A stretch of 64,000 nt of DNA. Origin: Neurospora crassa OR74A (lineage: Eukaryota; Ascomycota; Sordariomycetes; Sordariales; Sordariaceae). Below, in pieces: positions 32,521-46,826 of this stretch. Below the pieces are notes generated by a model. It searched no databases. It saw nothing but the letters and a program-made list of their open reading frames with translations, and was not told the DNA's origin. The first letter of the stretch is position 1; the number at the start of each line of letters is the position of its first letter. Both the position numbers and the translations under genes were made by a program. The stretch spans positions 1,674,001 to 1,738,000 of the forward strand of contig NC_026501.1 in the NCBI RefSeq assembly GCF_000182925.2, read 5' to 3'.

Positions 32521-34011
32521 ATGTCCGACAAAAGCAATACCGCCCGAGTTCAACGGCCGTCGCTGTCCTCCAGCATGAGAAGCAGCTCGTACCTCCAGGA
32601 GCACCAGCAGTACCGTGCCCCCAATAAGCCTGAGGGGCACTATGGCATCGACACGGTTGTCGAAGACATGAACGCGACATCGATCGCGACCTTGCCATCA
32701 CCCATTGTCCCTCCTAAGGGCGTCGCCCGCTTCAAGGGTATTCCTTCTCCTGAGCACCCGCCAACCATTGTCGAGAGTGGGCTGAGCCATGAACTCTCCC
32801 ACCCCAACTGTACCCCGGCTCCCGGCACCAGAAGCGACAAACTCGTCGCAACTCTTTACTACAAGTCCACGGCGCCGCGCATCTCCAATGCTATTCCTTC
32901 GCCCCAGCAGGCGTCCTCTCCGGCCGGGAGCCAGTCACCCAAGGGTCGCGCCGCCGATTCTGAGATACCCGGTAACATGGCCCCGACCAGCAGCCTCGAC
33001 ACATTCCCCCTCGAGCCGCCCACTGCCGAACCAGAACCTCTCGACCACCTCTACGGCTCCTACGTCTCGCCCATGTGCATCACCTCTTTCCTCCACCTCA
33101 TGTCCAGCTTCCCGCTGCCTCCCGGCGCTTCTGACCTAAACTCGGCCCACCGCTGCCTAAAGCTCGATCAGACCCCTGACCACCACCCACTCGTGGTCGA
33201 GTTGACTCTCTCTCCCGGCCCTTCGCTTGACTATCTCCCTCTTGCGGATTTGCGCAAGCACGAGCTTATTTACCGGTTCGAGCGCGAGTGGAACGTCGAT
33301 GTCGCCCTGCGTGCCGACACTCTTTTCCGCAGGTATCCTCGCCTAGTCGTCTTCGATATGGACAGCACTCTTATCACACAGGAGGTTATCGATCTCCTCG
33401 CTGCTACTATTAAGGACCCGCCCGACCTTGCCGCCCGCGTTGCCGACATCACCCACCGCGCCATGTTAGGCGAGCTTGAATTCGATTCCGCCTTCCGCGA
33501 GCGCGTAAAGTTGCTCACTGGCCTCCCTGGCACCCTCTTCAACGACCTTCGTCCCGTTCTAGAGGTTACCAACGGCGTACGGCCCCTATTGCGCGCCCTT
33601 AAGCGCCTTGGTGTTAAGACCGCCGTTCTCTCTGGCGGCTTCCTACCTCTGACGAGCTGGTTGGCTGGCGAGCTCGGCCTCGACTATGCGCATGCGAATG
33701 AGGTGGTTATTGACGACGCGACTGGTCGTCTGACTGGTGAGGTCAAGGGTCGCATCGTCGGCGCGGAGCGCAAGCGCGAACTGCTGATCGAGATTGCGGG
33801 TAAGGAGGGCATTCCGTTGGATCAGGTGGTGGCGGTAGGAGACGGAGCGAACGATCTGCTCATGATGGATGCGGCCGGTCTGGGTGTCGCGTGGAACGCA
33901 AAGCCGAGGGTGCAGATGGAGGCGAGCGCGAGGCTAAATGGCGATAGCTTGCTTGATCTGCTTTACCTGTTTGGGTTCAACGACGAGGAGATTTCGCAGC
34001 TCATCCAGTAA
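32521..34011 (+). CDS. SER2: Phosphoserine phosphatase (HAD family)
   Basis: Last step of the phosphorylated serine pathway: phosphoserine to serine. Single exon, 496 residues. HAD motif I is DMDST at 279-283 (nucleophile Asp279, general acid Asp281). Motif II is the AVLSGGF segment. The Mg-binding motif is GDGANDLLMM starting at 440, with Asp441 and Asp445. The cap domain lies between (AMLGELEFDSAFRERV, where SerB proteins bind substrate). The catalytic unit is about 220 residues, and the protein is almost 190 residues longer than yeast Ser2. The first 190 residues are Ser/Pro-rich and look disordered. Residues about 195-270 form a folded linker that could be an ACT-like regulatory module, which is unproved. 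The start ATG follows GCC at 32521; the next in-frame Met (residue 20) is less likely. Confidence 0.93.
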   Translation: MSDKSNTARVQRPSLSSSMRSSSYLQEHQQYRAPNKPEGHYGIDTVVEDMNATSIATLPSPIVPPKGVARFKGIPSPEHPPTIVESGLSHELSHPNCTPAPGTRSDKLVATLYYKSTAPRISNAIPSPQQASSPAGSQSPKGRAADSEIPGNMAPTSSLDTFPLEPPTAEPEPLDHLYGSYVSPMCITSFLHLMSSFPLPPGASDLNSAHRCLKLDQTPDHHPLVVELTLSPGPSLDYLPLADLRKHELIYRFEREWNVDVALRADTLFRRYPRLVVFDMDSTLITQEVIDLLAATIKDPPDLAARVADITHRAMLGELEFDSAFRERVKLLTGLPGTLFNDLRPVLEVTNGVRPLLRALKRLGVKTAVLSGGFLPLTSWLAGELGLDYAHANEVVIDDATGRLTGEVKGRIVGAERKRELLIEIAGKEGIPLDQVVAVGDGANDLLMMDAAGLGVAWNAKPRVQMEASARLNGDSLLDLLYLFGFNDEEISQLIQ

Positions 34012-37000
34012 AGGAGCTAGTGTGAGTCAGACGTGGAGTAATAACATACGATTGGGATGGGACGGTAGTCCTTAGAGGGGCCATTAGTCTATCATAACGG
34101 CCACGTACATGGTATGCCGATGGGAGTTTGGGATGGATATGGTTTCTTGGTATACGACGCGATACCTCCAAGTACATGATCGAGAAAAGAAAAGGTAAGA
34201 TGGTTGGACACAGAGGACGGCATGATGATAATTATGAATTAGTTAGGCGATAGGATAGAACGATTATCAAAGTATGAAATGGTCCATCTTTTTGCCAGCT
34301 TTTTGTCAGCCAGTCTACATAATCTCATGGCAGTGCCCATACCGCAAGCAACTTCCTAGAACATGTCGATCAAATCTCGATCGGATCACGGAAACGCACC
34401 CCAAGTGGGTATGACGTATGGTTACCGCAGGAGTGGGCAGGCTGCAGTGGACGCATTTTCTGGAACGTGGGTGTCTCCAGACCCGTTCGTGCCTGTGCGA
34501 CGACTTTCGTCTATCACGGTTTACGTGCCTTGACCAAACCGGAGATTGTTGGTTTTCTGCCAGAGGGACTAACCAGACTCGTTCACCTTTCCAGAATTAA
34601 GGGACTCTGTGCTTCAAGCTCGTACAGGCGTATGATAATCAAAACCTCGAGCAAATACATTATATAATGTTGGATAGGATGTGACTTGGTGAGGCAGAAC
34701 AAGTCATCTTGTTAGAATTGGCAAGGTTTCTACGAGATGCTTTGGACATCTGATATATACACTAGATGGACCTTAGTAGTGTAAAATTTGGAAAAGAATG
34801 AACCATGTTACTTTTCGTAAGATGTAACTATTGTAGAAGGAAGACTGTTTGAGAACCTGAATGCTTGTAGTGTCCGGTCCCAACACTACGATCCATCTAT
34901 CGAACATCGACAGACTGACGCTTTTGCTCAACAAATTCACTCGTGGTACGAATAAATGATAGCTATAGATATCTGGCACGTGAAAATGTGAATTCCTAGA
35001 AGTATTACATTTCTAACCAAAGTAATCCAACTACTACATAGGGGTTCACACAGCATACGTGGTCCACGATATAAGTTGATATGCTAATGTGTTGAAAACA
35101 CTCGTCGTTGTTCGAGTCCTCGGCTCAAAACTTCACAGCTTCAGAAGCAACTGGTAAATTCCAAGTTTATTGACGACACGATGCCTCGTGTGATCGAGAA
35201 CCCTCTGGAACACATCCACACATAGTTCATCCCAAAATGACTACCTACGGCTGTTTGTAATTTGCCACCCAGGATCTGGGCCAACAGCTCATCTGAAACC
35301 AAAGGCAAGGGAATGCTCGGCGAGGAGTCCCCTTGAGTGAGGACGAATTAGGAGACGAGACTTTTTTCTTCTTCTTCTATCCCTCATCGATGGCTTCAAG
35401 TCATGCTTTTACTGGAAAGATCAGGCGCTGATGACTGAATTCCTTTGTTCTGGATCGACTTGCACTACATTACAGTATAGTATCTAGATTCTTTAACCTC
35501 GTAACTGACTACATATCGCCCCGTCTGACGCCAATCACGACGTCTCACTGGCTATGGTGATGTTTTGATGGTGAAGTCGAGGTGAACCTCAACGGGCACC
35601 TCATCTGTGGTTGCCGTGCCACCAGAGGCCACAAACAGGGGTCCGAGGCTTTGGGCGGCAAACCATCAGGTTACTGGGGTCTCGACGTAACCCACCGAGA
35701 AGTCCTCCAATCAGATGAATGGGGGGAAGAGGCGGGAGGAAGGACGAAACCTGAACCGTTACAGTTGTTGAAGGGTTTCCAACGGGCTTTTTGCGGGTGT
35801 ATCGAACTACGCAGTATACATGCAAAAGTAAAAAATGTGCCGGTTGTCGGTGGTAGGCAGGGCGAGGACAGCAACAAAGAAGAAAGAGGAAAAAAAAAAA
35901 AAGAAATCAGAGGTTCGCCCGTCCGGTGGAGGCGGAGGAGGAAGAACCTCATGGTCAACAAAGGACAGGACCTGGTACTTGCGTGAAAGAAAAAGCTTGG
36001 TGTTGTCCACTTTGACATCCATTTTGCCAAACCCCACTTGATGGTGCTATTAAAACTCCGTAGACAGGGACAGATGTGCCGGAGAGCAACAAGGAATAAA
36101 TTTTTCAGATAGCCCTAACCCCGGAACAACCAAGATCACGATTCTCACAAATCAGTAGGTTTCATTGGCGTTTGCATCCGTGTTCTCGTTGGTCTCGGTG
36201 AAGCTCGAGCTATGACTCGGGCAACCACGACGGGCGTCTCACATCAGACCGGGATGAATGGGGGCTTCTACGCCACCATTGGCCTATCTAGCTCAATGTC
36301 AAACAATCCAGACATGCCAGGTTGAGTGGCATCGCATCTGACTACCAACGCAGCCGACAGCAAGGCATGGACAGCGTGCAGCACCGAAAAAGCCATTTGT
36401 TCCCGGGAAAGGCAGGCGTCCAGGCCCGGCCCGGAACCAACGCATCGCGAGGGAGAGCCCTGGAGACGGGGGCAGCGGGCTGTAAAATGCGAAGTGAGAG
36501 AAGCATGATTCAGGACCCGAATGAGATTCACGAAAAGGCCGGACAGGGTGACATTCATGGCCACGCTTTCACAATATCTCAACGTCGACATACGTACCTA
36601 GATACATGGGAACGTTCGCGGTCAACAAGGTTGGAAAGCAATACTGCCCTTGTGCGGCAACGCTGCGGGGTGTGCCTCACCAGCGAATCAAAAAATTTTG
36701 AGTCACGCCGGCCGCTAGAGAAACTCGTTAGATCCATTGTCGTTTCGCCTGTGGTTGGGCTGGAAGCTAGATGCGCCAAAGCCCAAACTGCATGAGCCAG
36801 CCCTTCACGGCTACGACGCAGGCGATCCCATGGAGTACCCTCATATCAATAATAATGTACATATCCACCGTGACCACTGAACTACACTAGTCTAGAGTGA
36901 AGCTTGTGGGTAGCGTAGGAAAAAAAAAAAATTCATCAACAGTCGCTTGTCCACATCGTTTCCGGCAGCACTCACCGCAAATGCGAGTGTAGCGAGGGAT

Positions 37001-37734
37001 GAAGGGTGAGGCGAAAGCCAGAGATCGGCATCGAGACTCTATTGGAGGGGCAAACTGGTGCTTCACAACTCAGCAAATTCTCAGCCGAAAGGAGGGGCAG
37101 AGAAATAGAGGGGCAAGGCAGGCAGGCACACATTCCGAAAGGGGAAAGCTCACTACGTGTATAGGATGACCAATTGCAGCATACCAACAGTTGTTATCAG
37201 ACTGACTGATTTTTGCAAACTGAACCCGATCACTGGTTTTGTGTGCAATTTCTGATCAGACGAGATTTCGGTGATGGGTGCGATGAAGGCAACAAAATCG
37301 CTCTGGAAAATGAAATCAGACGGTACATTTGGAAGAAAAATCCACTTTGGCTAGGGTAGTGTAGTAGTGAATGCGATTGAATAGCGTTGAGGGGCTGTGA
37401 ACGGTACCCAGCAAACAATAAGTCGGTACGTGAAGGGTCACGCATGGGACGGCAAGGCGCGGCATGAACAAGGGAGGTCAAAGTTTTGACGATTTTGAGG
37501 GCTAGCTCCACTTTTTCATTCCATTTTTTTTGTGCCCGGGCTCCTGCAGGCAGACCTGGCCCCACCAAGTCCATTTTTTGCCCTCCCCACTGGACTTAAA
37601 ATCTCAACCCTCCTCCAAACTATTTCAAGCTTTTCTTCCTCTTCCTCTCTTCGTCGGCATACCTGATTCAAGCAATCTCCTGCCACTTTCACATTTCTAG
37701 CGCAAAGTCGCCAGTCAGCACATCAACCGTCAAA
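34012..37734. other. Long intergenic region upstream of EF-1alpha
   Basis: No supported gene in 3.7 kb. The 34650-35100 section is more AT-rich than its surroundings. A purine-rich tract lies at 35860-35950, and an A run at 36919-36931. The last 200 bases are the EF-1alpha promoter. Open frames up to 157 codons (36322-36795) have no recognisable features. Confidence 0.55.
37603..37655 (+). promoter_or_regulatory. CT-rich promoter tract of EF-1alpha
   Basis: A pyrimidine-rich stretch ends about 80 bases before the EF-1alpha start codon. Such tracts mark transcription start regions of very highly expressed fungal genes. I infer that transcription starts at or just after it; no start site can be seen directly. 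Confidence 0.5.
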
Positions 37735-39509
<1,775 letters not shown>

Positions 39510-41500
39510 ATTACCTCTTCTTGACCAAGCAAAAAACTTACGAATCTCCTTGCGTTGCATGAGCACTCGGTTGTTTTGGGCACAATGATGAGAGGGTTGG
39601 TCTGGGATTTTACGACGGATACAAAACCTCCTGTGCTGAGGACAAGATAGAGGCTAGATAATGACTACAAAATGATGATTCCCCATGAACAAGCAACACA
39701 CGTCCCCTTTTGTACTTTCTTGCTGTGTAGTGCTCTTGTTCTCCACTTATTTGAGGCCTCTACCTTCGCCTTCTGTTCCGGCCTTCGTCAACTGGCTATG
39801 CATTTGTTAACAGTTGTTGGTTGCCTGCACACCTACATCACTAATCTTTCTGCACATTTATACCTCCGTGTTGGTCATATATCTGGATTCCTTGCGCGCC
39901 CATCGTCGACCTCGTTCGTCTCGCCCATCTTCCGGTAATTCACTGAACATCCGAAGTCGTCTGTGTAATTGTAAACAGCTTGTCGAACCATGGTTTGTCA
40001 ATTACATCTACTGACGCTCGCTGACCCATCTCCTGTCTCCTTTCTACTGTCACCTTTTGACTCTTGGATTTGACAGGCATATCGGGACGTCCTGTGCTCT
40101 CCTTGGCGGGAGTCGACCTTCGTATTGTTCATTTTCCAGTAATTCCAACGAACAACTGATGGTAGTGGTTTGCTCTTCCAATCGATGTTGTCATCTGCGA
40201 AACGCTCTGCAGACCATTTCCTGGCTTCCGATGTTTTATTTTACTCAAAAACTCTCTTCTACCGAGGCTCCATGTGTTGATTGAACCCTCATCTCGATGT
40301 TGTCACCTTGTCTGTTGAGCTTTACCACTATTCCATGCTTCGGTTGTTCAATTTGGCAGCTGAGGGAAGTCATTACTCGATCAACTAGGGAAAGGATACT
40401 CGTGGAGCATAGAGAGAAGCCTAGCAAAGTATTTGTGCGACGTCATCGATACCTTTCTTCTCTTCCTTTAGTCATTATTTCTCCCAAGGCTGAGACTGGG
40501 CGTGTTGCAACTCCCGGTGGACAGGGTACTACTATCTCACCAGCTAGGAAAGGAGTATATCTAGGCGAAGAGAGATGGGAAAGCGTGCTCAGGGGCATGA
40601 GAAGATGGAACACTTTATCTATGGATGATGCAGCTACGACTCATTATATTTGCGGGTCACCAATGGTCTTTTTTTTTTTTCTTCCCATTATCACTCCCTT
40701 TCTTGTTGTCATGAACAGGTAGGTGGATTCAAGATGTAGGTTGGGAAGACCTCGATGTGGACATTACAAGTATAGAATTCGATCAGATGCGGTTTCCGAT
40801 TTCCACCATCATGAGACATGACCAGTGATTGATTTCTAGTTTTCTAAGCGCCTTCGACGTTGTATTCAACTATAATGGTGACGAAAATGGGGCCTCGAGA
40901 TGCTTGATGGTCACGGTCTCTGTCGATTTGTTCTTTGCTTGCAGCTAGCTAAAGAATGTGAAAGATGTAGGCAACTAACTGTATATATTCACTGTAGAAG
41001 AAGTAGAGTTTGATGACTTGTAATGGGAATCCAAGTTGCGTACAAGCTTGAGATTTTTGCACAAATTGGCGTTGCTTGGGACGCTATCTGTCTGCTGATA
41101 TGATGGTCTTAAGCCATGGAACTAACTACGTTTTTCAACAAGAAATGTTGATATATTACGTGGTGAGTATGCATATCTCAGAGTAATTGATCAACACAAG
41201 TGTTGCTGTTATGTGCATTGTATTTATCTTGATATCATCTTATCCCAGAAAAGATTTCCTCCACCCGTCTAACCGTTCCGTATCTGAACTCGAACATCTT
41301 ACACATTTTTACAGCTATTGGATTCTCCGTTGTACCAATCTTTGATAAAACCATGCCAGAACAAATTGAAGATCGCTCCGTTCCACACCAATTCCAAGGC
41401 CCTTTTCCCTTTTGCCGTTTAGTGTTTCCAGCCCCGTATATATATATGTATACATATGTGTGTGTGTTTCGACACAGCTCATCACTCCACACGACTAAGA
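39510..41500. other. Convergent intergenic region, EF-1alpha / Sls1-type gene
   Basis: This is 2 kb of 3' space. It contains the EF-1alpha untranslated region (to about 39700) and T-rich, AT-richer sequence near 40660-41250. A (TA)n-(TG)n patch is at 41435-41466. No coding frame shows family resemblance. Confidence 0.6.
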
Positions 41501-44500
41501 TTACCTCCCTTGCCAAGCAGGTGGTGCTCTACCACTGACAATATCCTCAACAACATCCAGGAACGCCTGGAGATGCTTGGGGTCGTTACCGTCCCATGGA
41601 TCAGTGTCATCAACGACCGACTCCTCTCCATCCTTCCTTTGGAGAGGAGGTAGCTCATCTAGCCACTCATCCTTTCTGATCTCCTCTTCAAGAGCACTCT
41701 TGAACTCTTGCTTTCCTGGAGCACCAGGGTCGCGGTCCTCCATATCCTCAAGATCAAGGTTGTTGAGCTCATCCGCTGCTTCCTGTGCGGCAGCGGATCG
41801 GCTGGCCTTCTTCATCCCCGAAACAGGCTCTTTGTCCGACTCAAGGAGCTCGCGAAATTTCGCCTCATCAAGCGTGATGCCAGACTTCCCGTCAATTTCC
41901 CCTTCTTCAGGGGTGACGGGCTTAAGGTGGCCTTGTGACATAGGCCCGTTGAGGGGAGTAATGGTAGCACTTCCGCCAGGCACAGCAGTGGGATCAGGTC
42001 TGGCGGTTGCGCCAAGGATGGGAGGAAGAGGACCCTTCCTGAGCTCCTTAAAATTATTGGGACCAAGTGCTCGGGTCACCTCGGCACGAACTGCATCCAC
42101 GGAGAGCTCGGCGTACTTGCCGCCGCGCTGACCAGCCTCAATGGATCGGTACGTGGCAGTGAAACCCTTGTAATCGGCTGCCACGCGCCTATGGATCTCC
42201 ATACCCGCGAAGAGATACTTAACGGGAACATCCTCTTCCTCAATACTTTTGGTAGATGGCCCGGACAAGAGACGCTTAGGTAGTGGCAATGCTTCGATCG
42301 AAGATGGGGTCTTGAGTTTTCCATCCCAAGGACGCAAGTCCGATTTCTTCACGAATTCAACTATAGGTCCGCACTCGCCTATGCTTCTGACGTCCATGGT
42401 ATAATGGCGGCGCTGCTTGAGTCGGACATCGATTGGCGAACTGGGACAGATAACGTCTCCTGTGAAAGACTCAGTGATGGCGCGAAGAGAGCTGAAACCC
42501 TTGATCTCGCGATGGTCAGCTTCAAGAACCAGCTCCAGGTCGGGAGCAGACGAGGCCTTGATGGGACCAGGCTGCTCCGGGGCGGGTACGAAGCGCATGA
42601 CGATATCAGAGTGGTAAAGTCCCTGAGTCTTGAGGTTGTTGGCGAACTTCAGTTCAGAAATCGGAGGGAGCACAGGCATGAAGGTTCGGCTGAGAGAAGT
42701 ATCGAGACGGCTTGGGAAGCCAGAGGTGGAAGCCGACCCGGCGATACGGCTACGCTGGGCTTGCGCCGGGTCCGGCGATCGAGACGGAGCATGGAGGACA
42801 TGGCCGAAAATGGCACGGGTATCTGTCTCCGGCACTTCCGACCACCCCTTCACGCTCTGGTCCGTGTGCAACTCGGGGAATGAAGCCTCGAGCTGCCGAT
42901 GGCGAGGTGCTTCCTTAGCCAGGTTGAGTGGATGTGGAAGAATATCGGCGGGTATCTTTACGCCTGTAGAGGAAGATCCTGCCTTGGGCACCGCCGCGAT
43001 CCACCTCGCCCACAGCTTGATCCGTTCCTGCCAGGGGAGCTTGGGTTGACAGTTGGGCTCGATAAGGTAGCGGCCGCTTTCTGTCGCGGAAGGGGGAAGG
43101 GTCAGGGTAATATGCTCGGTACGCGGCTTCTGGCCAAAAGCAACAAGAAGGAACCGTAGGACGATGTCGGCCATGTTCTCCAAGGTTTCGTTCCGCCCAG
43201 GCATGTCAACCCAGGTAACATTAATCTAATAAAAGTCGAGAACGGTAAGCACTTGGCCGAGGAGCAAGAAAGATGGTACACGGGCAACTTACCTTGTCAC
43301 CCGCTGGGTCGAGGCGAACCACGGAGTGAGTAACATCACCCACTGACTTAAGAACTGCTGGGTTCTTGGCCTGTTTGGTAACGAGACTAAGGTCAAGGCT
43401 GATGGTCTTTGCATGCTCGAGAACTCTGTTGACTTCAGAAAGAACGAGTTCACTCATGGCCTTTGGCGCGTTGATACAAATCGCGTTACTCGAAGGAATG
43501 AGTTCGATCTTCTGACCAGCAATCAGGGAATTTCGCGAAATGTCGGCGAGCCATCTCCTCGATCCAACTGGCATTTTGAGCAAGGGTTAGTGACGATTTG
43601 GCAAGAATGCTGACCATGAGTTTACGTACGCATCAAAAGTGAAAACTCGGTATCACGCAGGCTCACGACCAAGTGGCCTTGGCCGTCAATAATATCGTGG
43701 GAAGCCAGCTCCCAGCACTCAAGCATAATCCGCAGGGCAAGCTTCTGTTTCGGCTTTGTGTCCGAACCGTAGTATCCGCGCAACGTAGGGTGTCTGTAGT
43801 CGTAGGGCGTCATGGCGCCCTCGACGGCCGGAATCCAAGGATAGCGCCTGACGATCCATGGGGGATCCTCTGCAAGCGGCTTCGACAGCACTTGTTGGGC
43901 TTCCGCATGATGGATAAGATATTGTTCCAGTTGCCGACTGGTAAAGCTTGTGTAAAGCGTCTCCAAGAGCTCCGCGAACTGCTTTCCGGTAAGGACGGCC
44001 TCTTCAGGCCGGAGTTCCTGTATGTTCTCGAGAATTTCCTCCTCCACGGGATACAGATCATGTTTCTCCAAAGACTCCTCAAGATCAACCACGGCGGCAT
44101 GCGCAGGAGCTGGCGTAACATGTGGTGTTTGGCGCTTACTCAGTTTGCCTCGGCTGCGAAGGACAACCACTTGCGAGGGCTTCCCTAACATGCCGACAGT
44201 CAGGTCTTCCTGCTTGACAGCCATCCTCTGACCCTTGTGCCTGACCAATGTCTCCTGTTTCCTTTCTCTTCTTGCCGCCGGCGAGTATCTTATTATATTG
44301 GGCCCCTGTGCTCCATCGCCATGTTGAGTGCCATTTTCGGTGCTGGGTGAAGCGGTCTCTTCTTCCCGAGTCCGGTTGCTCTGGAGCTCGCTGTCAACGG
44401 CATCGAAGCCCAGAATGATTTGTCTGGTTATGTCCGCCGGGTCCGCACGACCCTGATCGGCCGCGCCGTGGAAGGGTTCTGGATTGAATAGGTCATGTGT

Positions 44501-44755
44501 TCGGTTCGGTTCGTCAGGCACATCGGTTCCCTCGCTGCGTTTCCTACTAGTCTCGGCGGCATCGGCTCGGTCTGAGGTGTAGTGCCGTCTGTTGGCAAAG
44601 GGTGCAGCAGGAGTGGGAGTAACAGCGGCGGCGCGGGTTGCCGTTGGTGGTGCAAATGGTAGCGGCCTTCTGGTCGTCAAGGTGGTCGCGGCACCGGCGA
44701 GTTGCAAGCGGCATCGCAGGCAAACAAAGCTGCCGCCGACCTTTCGACTGAGCAT
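41501..44755 (-). CDS. Probable Sls1-type mitochondrial inner-membrane regulator
   Basis: The protein resembles the fungal SLS family (mitochondrial inner-membrane-bound regulator). In yeast, Sls1 couples mitochondrial transcription to translation at the inner membrane. Three exons, 44755-43630, 43567-43293 and 43225-41501, give 1041 residues in consistent phase. I choose the Met that yields MLSRKVGGSFVCLRCRLQL, a Cys/Arg-rich mitochondrial presequence followed by NRRHYTS. An upstream in-frame Met at 44878 would add a hydrophobic stretch. The first 330 residues are largely disordered. Residues about 190-215 (DLTVGMLGKPSQVVVL) resemble the SLS core, with a second core around MSELVLSEVNRVLEHA. 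The C-terminal 400 residues are polar. The 5' end is head to head with Nse3. Family membership is recalled from sequence features, not from a search. Confidence 0.72.
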
Positions 44756-45245
44756 CTGAAACAAAATGGGAGGAAAAAGACCAAGTACAACAAGAAGAAT
44801 ACAACACCCTATAGTTTCCCAAACCACTTCACAACAGCTCAATGGCGATCGGGATGGGTGGAGGACTCTTGCCGGCACCCATCGAGGCCGGGCGACTGAT
44901 GAATTTTAGGTGGGGCGCGAACCTCTGATCGCAACCTCCCGGCAGGCAAGGACCCTGCATGTACTGCATACCAGACGCGACCCGGCGCGACTTGCTGCAT
45001 GCAACTTCACTGACACCATTTACGTAGTGTACATCTGACAACTTGAACCGGACCTTGCGATTTCACCCCGCTCCTTGCCCCTCCATATCACAGGATAGTA
45101 CTTAAATACTAAAATACCCGGGCTAGTCATCATTTGAGCCTGGGCTCGCAGCGCGCATTGTCTCAAGTCAACATACGATCACTCTATCTCTCGAAGCATT
45201 CGCATCGCACCCATTGTACAGCATTTGTGGGGTGGACCGGAGATC
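44756..45245. promoter_or_regulatory. 490-bp bidirectional promoter, Sls1-type / Nse3
   Basis: Start codons of the two genes are 490 bp apart and point outward, so promoters and leaders of both must fit here. No recognised factor site was found. The segment near 45070-45125 includes an AT-rich patch. Confidence 0.6.
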
Positions 45246-46403
45246 ATGCCACCAACACAGCGCCAGCGCCGACAGGTACGGGATATATGGCACAGAACAT
45301 TGCCAACCACCATATTGGATTCGGAGTGAACTAACAAGCTCAACTTATAGGCCGCCGAGTCCGATGAAGACGAAGACGTCCATCAACGCCTCGATAGCCC
45401 CGCAGACGACGGAAATTCTGAGGTGGACCACATGCACGGGGTCGAGCGAGGCGAGACAAGCCAGCTCATCAAGAAGCTGGTGCGATATGCCCTCGCTTGC
45501 GAATACTCCAGAACACCGATCCGCAGAGACGGCATCAAAGAAAGAGTCCTTGGTATCCACGGCCGGGAGTTTAAAAAGGTGTTTGCTGGGGCCCAGAAGC
45601 AGCTGCGAGCTACATTTGGCATGGAAATGGTCGAGCTGCCCACTAAGGACAGGAGCCTTTTGACGGTCGAGCAGAAGAGAAAAGGTATGTTCACGGCCTG
45701 TAGTCAAGTTGTGTTTCACTCTCAATAGACGCCGATCTGCTAACTTCTTTCGTGTTTCTCAGCCACGAAATCCCAGAGTCAGAAGGAGCCAACATCAAAC
45801 TCTTACATGCTCGTTTCGGTTTTGCCCGAGCACCTCAGAGTTTCCGACATCATCGCCCCGTCCAAAGTCCAGTCGGCCGATGGCGAAGCTGCATATATCG
45901 GTCTCTACACAATGCTCATTGCCATCATCACACTCAGTGGTGGCGAGCTAAGTGATCCGCGCCTGCGACGATACCTCACCCGTCTCAATGCGGCCGAGAA
46001 CATGCCAAGTTCCAACCCCAACAACGAAAATGCGCCGAGCGAGAAAACTGAGCTAGTCCTCCAGCGTATGACTAAGCAGGGTTACCTTGTGAGGGTTGCG
46101 GACAACAAAAATGCGGGAGACGACGATGCAATTACCTGGCACGTTGGGCCCCGTGGCAAGGTGGAAGTGGACAATGAAGCCATTGCTGCCGTGGTCCGAG
46201 AAGTCTATGGCGGCGGCCGACCAAACGAGGATCTGGAGAGGAAGCTCCAAGCTAGTTTGAAGGTCAAGGAGAGGAAGCCACCAAGGTCAGCAGCGGCGGA
46301 TCGAGCTCCAGCCACAATCCAAGAGGATGAGGAAGAGGAAGACGCGGAAGGAAACGACGAGCCGGAGCCCGGTCCGAGTACTAGACGAGGAAGAAGGGGG
46401 TAG
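45246..46403 (+). CDS. NSE3: Smc5/6 complex subunit Nse3 (MAGE domain)
   Basis: MAGE-homology subunit of the Smc5/6 complex; with Nse1 and Nse4 it bridges the SMC heads, binds DNA and acts in repair and replication-fork stability. Three exons, 45246-45275, 45351-45684 and 45763-46403, give 334 residues with phases matched. A short acidic N-terminus precedes the MAGE domain (about residues 45-235). The domain starts at LIKKLVRYALACEYSRTPI, includes VLGIHGREFKKVFAGAQ, crosses the second intron into YMLVSVLPEHLRV and carries the winged-helix segment LYTMLIAIITLSGGELSD. The last 70 residues are charged and end in an Arg-rich tail. Single MAGE genes in fungi are Nse3, so the identification is good. 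The start MPPTQRQRRQ is supported by the 10-codon first exon joining the acidic run in frame. Confidence 0.88.
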
Positions 46404-46826
46404 GCACTCCTATCTGAGTTTTATTCTTTCTGGTTTCGTCTGTTTGGATTGGCGCAAGGCGTTGTTAGGGTATCTGTGTTCTAAAATACATATGGGCTAT
46501 GAATAAGGATGGTAAGAAGGTAAAGGCCTTACGACAGGATAATGTCTGGAGATAGGGTATTCCTTGTCCCCATATGTAATTTGTTCTTGCAAAGCGAATA
46601 GCGCCCGGATGAGCTACTCGTATCGTTGTAGTAGGATCGAGGCTAGTAACTTTTGAAAGCAGTTGTTGTTGTTGTTGTTGTTGTTGCTGTCCGTCCTGTG
46701 CCCAAGGTGAATCTTGGCATATCTCCTTTTCGCATCGCCGTACCAGGGATATAGCCACGGAACAGTATGCAGTGGCGGGCATTATGAATTCTTTCTCCGT
46801 TTCACTTCCCATTCAAGCATGCGCTT
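46404..46826. other. Convergent spacer, Nse3 / SF3B5
   Basis: 423 bp between the two stop codons, covering both 3' ends. It contains a GTT microsatellite near 46664-46686. Nothing else is recognised. Confidence 0.6.

Noticed and set aside
34650-35100. Possible decayed mobile element
   Set aside because: No terminal repeats, coding remnant or second copy visible; AT content alone is not enough.
36322-36795. 157-codon open frame on the plus strand
   Set aside because: No domain or composition signal; lies in the EF-1alpha upstream spacer.
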